Source of the DNA: Topomyia yanbarensis
Lineage: Eukaryota; Arthropoda; Insecta; Diptera; Culicidae
Direction: 5' to 3'
NCBI RefSeq assembly: GCF_030247195.1
Contig: NC_080671.1
Span: forward strand, 432,946,539 to 433,010,538
DNA length: 64,000 nt
The notes below the pieces were generated by a model. That model did not search any database. It was not told where the DNA came from and saw only the letters and a list, made by a program, of their open reading frames with translations. This document shows, piece by piece, positions 11,866-24,059 of this stretch. The translations under genes and the position numbers were made by a program. Positions within the stretch are counted from its first letter, which is position 1; every line of letters begins with the position of its first letter.

Positions 11866-13228
11866 ATTATAGTGTCTTAGTTACAAATAACTAATTTGAA
11901 CGACCGACTTCAACGAGGTCGAACCAAGCTAGTTGATTATCATATCAACCATGACTACTGCACCAGGAATTTCGATATCAACCTAGCCAGAGAAAGTTGA
12001 TTCCCGATAACGGAAATACGTAAAACATGACTTGATCGAGTAACATTTCCCGACAGCGTCACTGCCTACCGCAATCGATATAACAATCGGCACCACCCTC
12101 TCTCTCACTCTTTCTGGTTCGGACTCGAACCTGCGCAGCCTTGAAGCCCCCAAGCGAAGCTGACTGCAACTTGCTTTTCAACCAGCTGGACGTGGTTGGG
12201 TTAAGTTTGCATGCAGGTTACATGGCAGCGTAGTAATCAATAGCAAACCGTTTCCGATATGGCCCCGACAGCGAACTTCGGTCTCCCGCCGGCATCGGTA
12301 CGGATCATCGCGGTCTGATTCGATAGGCGAAATTGGATATGCTCTTTTCCTCCCTCTTATTGCGGTTCGCTCGAGCAATCTTTCTCAGATCTTGTCTTAA
12401 TTAGTGCCGACGCGATCTATCCGACTTGCAGCTTGCAGCTGGGATTTGTTTCAACTGATCTGATTGGAACTCGTTACTTCCTCCATGAGGTCTATGGGTC
12501 GGTATCGATTTGCCCGAATGAAGTAGGAGGGATTACGGTCATACATCATATGTAGAGTAAGGTGAAGCATCAGATTGTATCGGTACGTGATAGAGGTTAC
12601 CCGCTAGGATGAGTATCTAACAATAAAGCATTGTATTATTTCCATCGAGTACTGGGAATACCTTGAATGTCAGTTACCGAACGTGGATTCCAGATTTTTT
12701 TCAATTATGTTCATTTTCAGAAAAGCTATACCACTAAGAACATTTTCAAAACACAAAGGTATCATCAAATACCACTAACTAGGTCATGCTCCTGCCCCAC
12801 AACACTCTGAGATGATGAGATTTACGACGTGCGAAACTGATGACGGTGTTGCACCATCGGAAAGGCATTCTAACACGCACGGCCAGTGGAATCTTGAATA
12901 GTTTCGATAACAATAAGATCAATTCATTTACAACTGCATCAAACGACGTATTCCTTTCATTCCTAAGTTGCTTGGCAAGTGGAAAACAGCCGATATTGAT
13001 CAGTGTTTTGTTTGCTTTAGCAGAATGAAACAAAATTTTGCATTATCGATCAAAATTTAGAAAACTTTTGGGGTCGATATTTAAGAAGCTTTATACACTC
13101 GAACTCGCTAGAATTTCGTGCTTCATCTTTCTTATAAAAGAAAGGTTCCATCCCGGGAAATTATGTTTTCTCATTCCTGGGATTCGGGAATCCCGGGAAA
13201 AAGATTTTTAAATTTTACATTTCTTATT
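11866..13228. other. Unassigned sequence, GC-richer part at 12.0-12.5 kb
   Basis: The stretch 12,050-12,500 is repeat-free and richer in G+C, and could be regulatory or exonic. An 84-codon minus-strand frame (13,033-12,779) is unrecognised. At 13,142-13,206 short CCCGGGAA/TTCCCGGG inverted motifs resemble those at 25,440-25,510 and probably mark ends of another transposon family. Confidence 0.4.
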
Positions 13229-13349
13229 ACATTTCTTACAAAAGAAATGTATAGGATTCGCTCAAACTTTGACAACTTTTTCCGAGGCCCGGAGGGCCGA
13301 GTCTCATATACCAATCGACTCAGCTCGACAAATTGAGACAATGTCTGTA

Positions 13350-13381
<32 letters not shown>

Positions 13382-13740
13382 TATGTATGTATGTACAAAA
13401 TGTCATGTAATTATCTCAGCAATGGCTGAACCGATCTTAATGAAATAAGTTTCAAATGAAAGGCCTAACATTGCCATTTGACACTATTATTTTTGATTTT
13501 CGATATGTTGTTTACTTTCTGAGATATGGGCGATTTTGTCAAAACACAGCAGGTTTTTTGCAAATAACTTTCGAACAATACAATATTGTCCCACAAACTG
13601 CACATAAATAGAAAGCTTGTAAAAATACCTTTCTAACAAGCTATAGATTGTCTAAATCCGTGCACGAGCGGCGGAGATATTAGACATTTTGTATTTTTAG
13701 TCCTCGCTTACCAATTTCCACTAATTAAAAATGAGATTGT
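13229..13740 (+). repeat. Palindrome-headed dispersed repeat, copy 2
   Basis: The head palindrome is at 13,229-13,250 (ACATTTCTT / AAGAAATGT), followed by CCGAGGCCCGGAGGGCCGAG and a TG microsatellite at about 13,347-13,380. The left breakpoint of the large duplication (13,455) lies within this element, so only its distal part recurs at 18,297 onward. Confidence 0.7.
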
Positions 13741-14313
13741 TTCATACAGAGTATTGCTTTACTGGTGTTTTAGGGGCAAAACTAAACCGATTTTGAATAT
13801 CGGGGTATGAAAACACATCTACGTGATTCAAGGAATTCGATGTTGAGAACATTTTGTGAATTACCTTTATAATAAAAGAACTATTTCTCAAAAATCAATA
13901 TATAAGTTCACTTCAAAGACAAAATAATGCGTTGATAAAGAAACAGTGAGTTCTAGTATTTATTCCTTGGATTAGGCATTGCGTTCAATCATGAGGTAAT
14001 GTTGGATGGTATATCAATACACAGATCAACAAGTAATTCACCTAGTAGTGAGATAAAAGATTTCTAATATAATTATACTTGTGGCGTCACCGAAAGCAAC
14101 TGCATGTTTGAAGCCCAAAAATCTAGCGAAAATTTAGCTCTTTTGCAAGATTTAGGTTATACTGGTTATGGAGCAAAAATTACTACTTACATTATTTATG
14201 ATAAGAATGTAAGAATCAATATATCATAATAATATACCTATAAAAATAATGTCACTGCATTAACCATCATTTGCCATTCCTCACACGCCCCCCCCCCCCC
14301 ACCCATCTCTATC

Positions 14314-14364
<51 letters not shown>

Positions 14365-14739
14365 ATCTGTCTCTCTCCTATCGCATCTATCTAGCTATTT
14401 CTCTATGCATTTCTAAGTTGTGTGATAAGATCTTCTGCCAATCTGAAATATTTGTTAATTGTAATTGCGAAGGTTTGAGAAAACAAAACTATTTTTTGTC
14501 TGCTGCTACATCAACTCAATTTTAATTCAATTATATTCAAAGCCTGTATCTACACTATAATTAAGGAAATTCATGGCTATATCAGAAAAATATTTGGCTT
14601 AACTGGGTAATATGAAAGTTTGACGATGGAAATTTTCAAAAGAGACATTCCACGTGCGATATTTAAACTATTCGTATCTCTATTGAATTTTGAATGAAAT
14701 ATATACTCAAAGACTGAAAGCTGAAGCCAGGATTTCGAA

Positions 14740-15195
14740 GACAAAATACATGAGAGGAAGAGGTTCTAGAGACGACAATGTGAACCTCCCACCCGAGTTC
14801 GGATTGACGGTGACGAAATCGAGATGGTCGAAGAATTCATGTATTTGGGCTCACTGGTAACCGACGACAATGATAACAGCAGAGAAATTCAGAGACGGAT
14901 CTTAGCGGGAAATCGTGCCTACGTTGGACTCCAGAGGACACTCTGGTCGAACAAAATTCGCCGCCGCACGAACTTGATTATCTACAAGACGCTGATTAGA
15001 TCGGTGGTCCTCTACGGCCACGAGACCTGGACTATGCTCGTGGATGACCAACGCCTTGGAGTTTTCGAACGAAAGGTGTTGCGTACCATCTATGGTGGCG
15101 TGCAGATGGAAGACGGAACGTTGCGCAGGCGAATGAACCATGAGTTGTATCAGCTGCACATTCGTTGTATTGGTACGAACTTTCATGAAAAATAA
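14740..15195 (+). pseudogene. RTE-type reverse transcriptase C-terminal fragment, copy 1
   Basis: The open frame from 14,824 begins MVEEFMYLGSLVTDD. It continues with EIQRRILAGNRA, LWSNKIRRRT, YGHETWTML, FERKVLRTIYGG and RRRMNHELYQL, the familiar C-terminal region after the palm and thumb of RTE-like elements. Upstream, KTKYMRGRGS and then RVRIDGDEIE belong to the same protein but lie in different frames, so one base has been lost near 14,790. No catalytic FADD box is present. After YQLHIRC the frame runs into unrelated sequence. It is a 5'-truncated remnant. Confidence 0.85.
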
Positions 15196-15769
15196 TGGAT
15201 CAAACACCAAAAATATCCACAAATTAGATCCAGGAAAAGAAGTCCCCAAAGTACCCACTCTCGATGGGGGATATACTGAGTAGTTTGAACCATTTCTTTT
15301 TCACAATATTGGTCTGTATAGGACTTATTTATCCATATTTCCTGCACGAGAATTCCGAACGAAACAATACAAACACGCTTTTATGCAATCGACATAGCCT
15401 AGACATTTCACACTATTTACTTCAATGCAAATAAAAACTTTGAAATATCTACCTGTCTCATTCACGAATCGCATTCTCCCTCTGTCGTTCTCTGTTCAAG
15501 GGGCTTGAAAGCACATGTGACCTTGTCTCACTTTACTATATTCAATTGCGCGTTAAAATACTGGACCAGTAAATTCTGTTCTGCACATAAATCTTTTTTC
15601 GGGAATATGTGACCAAAAAGTAAACTTTGAATTCATCAAGTAAAGAAGCATGAAAACCAAAAAAAGATGGAAGCCCTAGAAAGTCCATTGCATATTTATT
15701 AGCCTTTTCTCAGAAGATGGGATTTTCAAAAACATTTCAAAACTTTCTGATGCAATGGTTTTCAATCCG

Positions 15770-17600
15770 TACAATCCGGTTTATTCATTTTCTTTATTCA
15801 AAAATGTGTTTGGCTTCAAATATATGACCATTTAATTTTAATTAATTATTTCATTCCGCATCTTTTTATTCGTTTTGTTCATCTGAGTTCATTTTACTTA
15901 TTTTATTCGTTTCATTCTTTGGTTTCACTCTGATCAGTTTATCCTTTTTGTGCATTTTAATCATATCATTCATTGTTTTCATTGTATGTATTTTATTAAT
16001 TTTTTCCAGTTTATTCATTTTGTTCAGTTTCTTCATTTTAATAATCTGACTACTTTTTCAGTTTTAATCATTTCATCCAAATAATTTATTTGATTCAATT
16101 TATTTCTTTATATTAATTTATAACCTTTTACTGCTGTTCAATTATTCATTTTAATCAATGCATTTAATTCTGCTCATTTTCTTCTTTTTATTCATTTTAT
16201 CACTTCAGCTCATTTTGTTTATTTGATTCGTTTGTTTTATTTATGCATTTCATTTATTTTTTACTTTATTCGTTTTGTTCATCCATTCTTTTTATTCATT
16301 TGATCCATTTCATTAATTTGATTCATTGTATTCACTGGATGAATTAAATCAATTTGATTCATTTAATTCATTTGATTCATGTGATTCATTTGATTCATTT
16401 GATTTATTTGATTCATTTGATTAATTTGATTCATTTGATTCATTGGATTCATTTGATTCACTTGATTCATTTTGTTGCCGCGCAAATGAGTTAATTATAC
16501 AATGTCAGCAGTGCATAAGAAATGCATCACTGCTACGCGTAGGGAAGGTTGATGTTGATCTTAAAATCCCGAAAATGAAATGAAAAGAACACAGAAAAAG
16601 GGATCACTGCCTATTTACCAACCTCCCGCGCCTAATATACATAAGCGTGCCATACGCAGTCCGATTAGCTAGCTTTGGTTTTTCCTTCTCACTTACTCTG
16701 CGGTTAGGATAGTAATAAAATCTTAGAAAGCGGTACAAATGTAACCGCATATTTTGTGAGCCCTTGTGGGACTGGACTAGGATTGAATAGCAGGAATCCG
16801 TATTGTGGTTAAATACGTCAGTCTTGAAGAGGCAGGGCCAAATATATAAGTAAACAAATAGGAATTGCGCCCTTCTAAGGCCATAGGAAATCTACACCGT
16901 ATCTCAGGAGAATAGGGAAAAACTTAAGAACTAAAAGGGACAAATTTTCCCGTAGCGATATATGAATCGCGCGGGCAACATGTAGCTTTAAGATAACTTT
17001 TGTAAATATTTTCTGAATAAATTAAGTTTCAAAGTTCTAAAACTCCAGACGTCCTTCTAAGAAAGAAAACCCAACCACGGAAGCAGGACCACAGCCCAAG
17101 GAACATTAGGAGAGATATAAAGTCCACGGCCTCGCTCTGGTAAGCAAAGTGTTGGGAAAACATTCCCGTTGTTTCACATTTGATTCATTTGATTCATTTG
17201 ATTTATTTGATTCATTTGATTGATTTAATTCATTTGATTCATTTGATTCATTTGATTCATTTGATTCATTTGATTTATCTGATTTATCCGATTCATTTTA
17301 TTCATATCTTTAATTTTATGCATTTCATGTTCAGTCATTCGTTTTATTTCATTCAATTTGTTAGTATGAGTCAATTTATTCTATTAATCTTATAACTATT
17401 TCTAAATATCTTAATTTTTATGTAATAACCTAATCTAATTTGATTCGTGTATTTGGATCAAAATTATAATGATTTCCATTACTTTTTCTACTCATTTTAT
17501 CAATTTAAAAACCTATTGTTTCATTTTTTGCTTTACTTTTTTATTTCGGTCGTTTTGTTGATTTGTATAATTTATTCAGTTTATTCGAGATTTTATTCGT
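15770..17600. repeat. ATTCATTTG 9-bp minisatellite, copy 1
   Basis: Imperfect 9-mers (ATTCATTTG and variants) are densest at 16,316-16,472 and 17,177-17,300 and decay outward into TTCATTTT-type sequence. The array is split by the solo LTR at 16,473-17,176. Frames reading FDSFDS or IHLIHL are artefacts of the 9-mer. Confidence 0.85.
16473..17176 (+). mobile_element. Solo LTR, copy 1 (704 bp)
   Basis: It begins TGTTGCCGCGC and ends CCCGTTGTTTCA, so it has TG...CA termini. It is flanked by the 5-bp direct repeat CATTT (16,468-16,472 and 17,177-17,181). An AATAAA (TGAATAAATTAAG) lies in its last quarter, as in an LTR polyadenylation region. There is no internal domain, which is consistent with LTR-LTR recombination. 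TGTTG ends are common in BEL/Pao elements, but the family is inferred. CATTT also occurs in the host 9-mer, which weakens the target-duplication argument somewhat. Confidence 0.7.
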
Positions 17601-19152
17601 GCAAGACTAGAAACTGTTTTCATCCCACCTCTAATTGGGTGCCTACTTCTCGTGAGTTCTGCAAACTAATCCAATAGTGAAATGTGTAAGAAATGTCTCA
17701 TCTCACTGCTAGGTGGATTAAATCGGTTTTTCCAAAAGGCTTAGGTTCTGTAAATGAAATTCTGTAGGAAATATTTTGACCGGTAAACATTTGGGGTGCG
17801 TAGTGATTGCAAATTATGCTTTTTAAACCCCAAGTCCAAGTCTTACTCAAGTCACTGCTAACTAATGTGCGTATTTTCATGAAAAAAATGGATGAATTTG
17901 CCGGCCGTTGTTCCGAAGCATTTCCTTACAGTAGCGTTAGCGGAGCACAAGATATCTCTGCAACCGATGAGCCGATCGATCAGATTTTTAACAGTTCTTT
18001 TAACAGTTCATTTTAATAGTTAGATCTTAAATGAAAGGGTCTGCAAACACAAATTAGTTCTGGAAATAGTGTTACTTTCTTAAAAAATCAATCACTGTTT
18101 GTGTTAAAAATTGTTTGTAGAGGTGCTTAACTCAAACGCTATATAAAATAAGAAATGTTTCTAGAGCATCTGCAGAAATATTTGGTCGGTTCATCGAATG
18201 TATACTTCGTATAATTTGTTTTACCGGAACTGCATTTGCATGAAATTTTGCATGCCCGGATATTTAAATTTTTGGATGTATAAAAAGTAATACAAAAATG
18301 AAAGGCCTAACATTGCCATTTGACACTATTATTTTTGATTTTCGATATGTTGTTTACTTTCTGAGATATGGGCGATTTTGTCAAAACACAGCAGGTTTTT
18401 TGCAAATAACTTTCGAACAATACAATATTGTCCCACAAACTGCACATAAATAGAAAGCTTGTAAAAATACCTTTCTAACAAGCTATAGATTGTCTAAATC
18501 CGTGCACGAGCGGCGGAGATATTAGACATTTTGTATTTTTAGTCCTCGCTTACCAATTTCTACTAATTAAAAATGAGATTGTTTCATACAGAGTATTGCT
18601 TTACTGGTGTTTTAGGGGCAAAACTAAACCGATTTTGAATATCGGGGTATGAAAACACATCTACGTGATTCAAGGAATTCGATGTTGAGAACATTTTGTG
18701 AATTACCTTTATAATAAAAGAACTATTTCTCAAAAATCAATATATAAGTTCACTTCAAAGACAAAATAATGCGTTGATAAAGAAACAGTGAGTTCTAGTA
18801 TTTATTCCTTGGATTAGGCATTGCGTTCAATCATGAGGTAATGTTGGATGGTATATCAATACACAGATCAACAAGTAATTCACCTAGTAGTGAGATAAAA
18901 GATTTCTAATATAATTATACTTGTGGCGTCACCGAAAGCAACTGCATGTTTGAAGCCCAAAAATCTAGCGAAAATTTAGCTCTTTTGCAAGATTTAGGTT
19001 ATACTGGTTATGGAGCAAAAATTACTACTTACATTATTTATGATAAGAATGTAAGAATCAATATATCATAATAATATACCTATAAAAATAATGTCACTGC
19101 ATTAACCATCATTTGCCATTCCTCACACGCCCCCCCCCCACCCATCTCTATC

Positions 19153-19197
<45 letters not shown>

Positions 19198-19572
19198 ATC
19201 TGTCTCTCTCCTATCGCATCTATCTAGCTATTTCTCTATGCATTTCTAAGTTGTGTGATAAGATCTTCTGCCAATCTGAAATATTTGTTAATTGTAATTG
19301 CGAAGGTTTGAGAAAACAAAACTATTTTTTGTCTGCTGCTACATCAACTCAATTTTAATTCAATTATATTCAAAGCCTGTATCTACACTATAATTAAGGA
19401 AATTCATGGCTATATCAGAAAAATATTTGGCTTAACTGGGTAATATGAAAGTTTGACGATGGAAATTTTCAAAAGAGACATTCCACGTGCGATATTTAAA
19501 CTATTCGTATCTCTATTGAATTTTGAATGAAATATATACTCAAAGACTGAAAGCTGAAGCCAGGATTTCGAA

Positions 19573-20028
19573 GACAAAATACATGAGAGGAAGAGGTTCT
19601 AGAGACGACAATGTGAACCTCCCACCCGAGTTCGGATTGACGGTGACGAAATCGAGATGGTCGAAGAATTCATGTATTTGGGCTCACTGGTAACCGACGA
19701 CAATGATAACAGCAGAGAAATTCAGAGACGGATCTTAGCGGGAAATCGTGCCTACGTTGGACTCCAGAGGACACTGTGGTCGAACAAAATTCGCCGCCGC
19801 ACGAACTTGATTATCTACAAGACGCTGATTAGATCGGTGGTCCTCTACGGCCACGAGACCTGGACTATGCTCGTGGATGACCAACGCCTTGGAGTTTTCG
19901 AACGAAAGGTGTTGCGTACCATCTATGGTGGCGTGCAGATGGAAGACGGAACGTTGCGCAGGCGAATGAACCATGAGTTGTATCAGCTGCACATTCGTTG
20001 TATTGGTACGAACTTTCATGAAAAATAA
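19573..20028 (+). pseudogene. RTE-type reverse transcriptase C-terminal fragment, copy 2
   Basis: Duplicate of the fragment at 14,740-15,195. The 123-codon plus-strand frame is identical at protein level, and the same upstream one-base loss is present. It is therefore a product of the segmental duplication, not an independent insertion. Confidence 0.85.
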
Positions 20029-20599
20029 TGGATCAAAGACCAAAAATATCCACAAATTAGATCCAGGAAAAGAAGTCCCCAAAGTACCCACTCTCGATGG
20101 GGGATATACTGAGTAGTTTGAACCATTTCTTTTTCACAATATTGGTCTGTATAGGACTTATTTATCCATATTTCCTGCACGAGAATTCCGAACGAAACAA
20201 TACAAACACGCTTTTATGCAATCGACATAGCCTAGACATTTCACACTATTTACTTCAATGCAAATAAAAACTTTGAAATATCTACCTGTCTCATTCACGA
20301 ATCGCATTCTCCCTCTGTCGTTCTCTGTTCAAGGGGCTTGAAAGCACATGTGACCTTGTCTCACTTTACTATATTCAATTGCGCGTTAAAATACTGGACC
20401 AGTAAATTCTGTTCTGCACATAAATCTTTTTTCGGGAATATGTGACCAAAAAGTAAACTTTGAATTCATCAAGTAAAGAAGCATGAAAACCAAAAAAAGA
20501 TGGAAGCCCTAGAAAGTCCATTGCATATTTATTAGCCTTTTCTCAGAAGATGGGATTTTCAAAAAAATTTCAAAACTTTCTGATGCAATGGTTTTCAAT

Positions 20600-22515
20600 C
20601 CGTACAATCCGGTTTATTCATTTTCTTTATTCAAAAATGTGTTTGGCTTCAAATATATGACCATTTAATTTTAATTAATTATTTCATTCCGCATCTTTTT
20701 ATTCGTTTTGTTCATCTGAGTTCATTTTACTTATTTTATTCGTTTCATTCTTTGGATTCACTCTGATCAGTTTATTCTTTTTGTGCATTTTACTCATATC
20801 ATTCATTGTTTTCATTGTATGTATTTTATTAATTTTTTCCAGTTTATTCATTTTGTTCAGTTTCTTCATTTTAATAATCTGACTACTTTTTCAGTTTTAA
20901 TCATTTCATCCAAATAATTTATTTGATTCAATTTATTTCTTTATATTAATTTATAACCTTTTACTGCTGTTCAATTATTCATTTTAATCAATGCATTTAA
21001 TTCTGCTCATTTTCTTCTTTTTATTCATTTTATCACTTCAGCTCATTTTGTTTATTTGATTCGTTTGTTTTATTTATGCATTTCATTTATTTTTTACTTT
21101 ATTCGTTTTGTTCATCCATTCTTTTTATTCATTTGATCCATTTCATTAATTTGATTCATTGTATTCACTGGATGAATTAAATCAATTTGATTCATTTAAT
21201 TCATTTAATTCATTTGATTCATGTGATTCATTTGATTCATTTGATTTATTTGATTCATTTGATTCATTTGATTCATTGGATTCATTTGATTCATTTGATT
21301 CATTTTGTTGCCGCGCAAATGAGTTAATTATACAATATCAGCAGTGCATAAGAAATGCATCACTGCTACGCGTAGGGAAGGTTGATGTTGATCTTAAAAT
21401 CCCGAAAATGAAATGAAAAGAACACAGAAAAAGGGATCACTGCCTATTTACCAACCTCCCGCGCCTAATATACATAAGCGTGCCATACGCAGTCCGATTA
21501 GCTAGCTTTGGTTTTTCCTTCTCACTTACTCTGCGGTTAGGATAGTAATAAAATCTTAGAAAGCGGTACAAATGTAACCGCATATTTTGTGAGCCCTTGT
21601 GGGACTGGACTAGGATTGAATAGCAGGAATCCGTATTGTGGTTAAATACGTCAGTTTTGAAGAGGCAGGGCCAAATATATAAGTAAACAAATAGGAATTG
21701 CGCCCTTCTAAGGCCATAGGAAATCTACACCGTATCTCAGGAGAATAGGGAAAAACTTAAGGACTAAAAGGGACAAATTTTCCCGTAGCGATATATGAAT
21801 CGCGCGGGCAACATGTAGCTTTAAGATAACTTTTGTAAATATTTTCTGAATAAATTAAGTTTCAAAGTTCTAAAACTCCAGACGTCCTTCTAAGAAAGAA
21901 AACCCAACCACGGAAGCAGGACCACAGCCCAAGGAACATTAGGAGAGATATAAAGTCCACGGCCTCGCTCTGGTAAGCAAAGTGTTGGGAAAACATTCCC
22001 GTTGTTTCACATTTGATTCATTTGATTCATTTGATTCATTTGATTCATTTGATTCATTTGAATCATTTGAATCATTTGAATCATTTGATTCATTTGAATC
22101 ATTTGATTCATTTGATTCATTTGATTCATTTGATTCATTTGATTTATTTGATTCATTTGATTGATTTAATTCATTTGATTCATTTGATTTATCTGATTTA
22201 TCCGATTCATTTTATTCATATCTTTAATTTTATGCATTTAATGTTCAGTCATTCGTTTTATTTCATTCAATTTGTTAGTATGAGTCAATTTATTCTATTA
22301 ATCTTATAACTATTTCTAAATATCTTAATTTTTATGTAATAACCTAATCTAATTTGATTCGTGTATTTGGATCAAAATTATAATGATTTCCATTACTTTT
22401 TCTACTCATTTTATCAATTTAAAAACCTATTGTTTCATTTTTTGCTTTACTTTTTTATTTCGGTCGTTTTGTTGATTTGTATAATTTATTCAGTTTATTC
22501 GAGATTTTATTCGTG
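20600..22515. repeat. ATTCATTTG minisatellite, copy 2 (expanded)
   Basis: As in copy 1, with dense parts at 21,140-21,305 and 22,010-22,205. The right part has expanded and contains a variant subset TTTGAATCA at about 22,058-22,100 that is absent in copy 1, showing array turnover after the duplication. Confidence 0.85.
21306..22009 (+). mobile_element. Solo LTR, copy 2 (704 bp)
   Basis: Same termini, length and CATTT flanks (21,301-21,305; 22,010-22,014) as the LTR at 16,473-17,176. Carried by the segmental duplication. Confidence 0.7.
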
Positions 22516-23507
22516 CAAGACTAGAAACTGTTTTCATCCCACCTCTAATTGGGTGCCTACTTCTCGTGAGTTCTGCAAACTAATCCAATAGTGAAATGTG
22601 TAAGAAATGTCTCATCTCACTGCTAGGTGGATTAAATCGGTTTTTCCAAAAGGCTTAGGTTCTGTAAATGAAATTCTGTAGGAAATATTTTGACCGGTAA
22701 ACATTTGGGGTGCGTAGTGATTGCAAATTATGCTTTTTAAACCCCAAGTCCAAGTCTTACTCAAGTCACTGCTAACTAATGTGCGTATTTTCATGAAAAA
22801 AATGGATGAATTTGCCGGCCGTTGTTCCGAAGCATTTCCTTACAGTAGCGTTAGCGGAGCACAAGATATCTCTGCAACCGATGAGCCGATCGATCAGATT
22901 TTTAACAGTTCTTTTAACAGTTCAGTTTAATAGTTGGATCTTAAATGAAAGGGTCTGCAAACACAAATTAGTTCTGGAAATAGTGTTACTTTCTTAAAAA
23001 ATCAATCACTGTTTGTGTTAAAATTTTTTTGTAGAGGTGCTTAACTCAAACGCTATATAAAATAAGAAATGTTTCTAGAGCATCTGCAGAAATATTTTGT
23101 CGGTTCATCGAATAATTTGTTTTACCGGAACTGCATTTGCATGAAATTTTGCATGCCCGGATATTTAAATTTTTGGATGTATAAAAAGTAATACAAAATG
23201 CTGTATTCGTCATGTCATGTCATATCATTCGCATTTAAACTCTTTGAAAGTCGCTTTCAAAGACGCACGCTGGATTTCTGAAGGACCTTAAGATCAAGAA
23301 ATTCAGATTCTGACAGATACTCGCTCGTAACAGGAAATCGATGGTAGACTTCACCCATCGCTGCACATTTCGTCCATTATCTGCTTGATTTTGATTCATA
23401 CTTAATTCGCAATGATGCTGATCTTAATGTGACGGAAATGGAGTCCACATATCATGTTTTCTAATTTGATCGAAAATAATTGCACACTACCCTGAAGCAG
23501 CTCAATC

Positions 23508-24036
23508 GACGGCGCCGGTGGTTGAGTGGTAAGCGTGACCGCCACTCATTCCAATTTGCCTGGGTTTTCAATTCCAGCCGAGGTCGTTGAGATTTTTCTG
23601 AGGTGAAAAAATCTGTGGTCACGTCTTCCTTCGGAAGGGAAGTAAAGCCGTTTGTCCCCGGTCTATGAGTTTGGTGGATCGATATCTAGTCCAGATAGTG
23701 AAGTCACCTCTCTGGCGTCGGTAAAGAAGAAGTGATCCAACTTCTATACTCTTACTATCAAAAATATCCTCCTCCTGTGCTACTTGTGGAGTGCGCAGTA
23801 GTATATACGGCCTCTAGCAAAAGCAAGTATCGGACTAACCATTCCTTCCCTTTCCTTCCGCGATCTATGTTCGGGCCTGGCCGGCGCCGGTATTGATGAA
23901 TACTTTAGGATTACCAGGAGGTTTGCACATTGAAAGATGTTTTGCCACTCCCAAGCATAATTATCTACTTATTCTCTGTGCAGCTAGTCCAGATCGATAA
24001 CGGAGTAGCAGCCAGGGGTGGTCGTACAAGCTCACT
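23508..24036 (+). mobile_element. tRNA-derived SINE-like element, copy 2, with 23-bp target duplication
   Basis: The head reads GGCGCCGGTGGTTGAGTGG with a B-box-like GGTTTTCAATTCC, then the body with CTTCGGAAGGGAAGTA, GGATCGATATCTAGTCC, GCGCAGTAGTATATACGG and CCAGATCGATAACGGAGTA. A perfect 23-bp direct repeat flanks it (23,485-23,507 and 24,037-24,059, beginning CACTACCCTGAAG). This supports retrotransposition by target-primed insertion. No poly(A) tail is seen. Confidence 0.85.
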
Positions 24037-24059
24037 CACTACCCTGAAGCAGCTCAATC

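Larger units (their letters stand above)
13455..18296. repeat. Tandem segmental duplication, copy 1 (about 4.84 kb)
   Basis: The block from AATGAAAGGCCTAAC to ATAAAAAGTAATACAAA is repeated head-to-tail at 18,297-23,200 with only scattered substitutions. It contains a C13 and CT microsatellite (14,288-14,358), an RTE fragment, a 9-bp minisatellite and a solo LTR. The outer left edge, the junction and the outer right edge share AAATG, consistent with a microhomology breakpoint. A 13-nt stretch near 18,193-18,211 is missing in copy 2. Confidence 0.95.
18297..23200. repeat. Tandem segmental duplication, copy 2 (about 4.90 kb)
   Basis: Direct repeat of 13,455-18,296. The length difference comes from a shorter C/CT tract (about 9 bp), more 9-mers at 22,010-22,200, and the 13-nt loss near 23,109. 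Point differences are sparse, for example C to G in the RTE fragment near 19,776, so the event is recent relative to the elements it carries. Confidence 0.95.

Noticed and set aside
18190..18215. loxP-like sequence (ATACTTCGTATAAT)
   Set aside because: Only part of one arm matches, there is no inverted partner, and it is just a 13-nt indel between the duplicate blocks.
21159..22309. Open frames reading FDSFDSF or IHLIHL
   Set aside because: They are translations of the ATTCATTTG minisatellite in different frames, with no start context or conservation.
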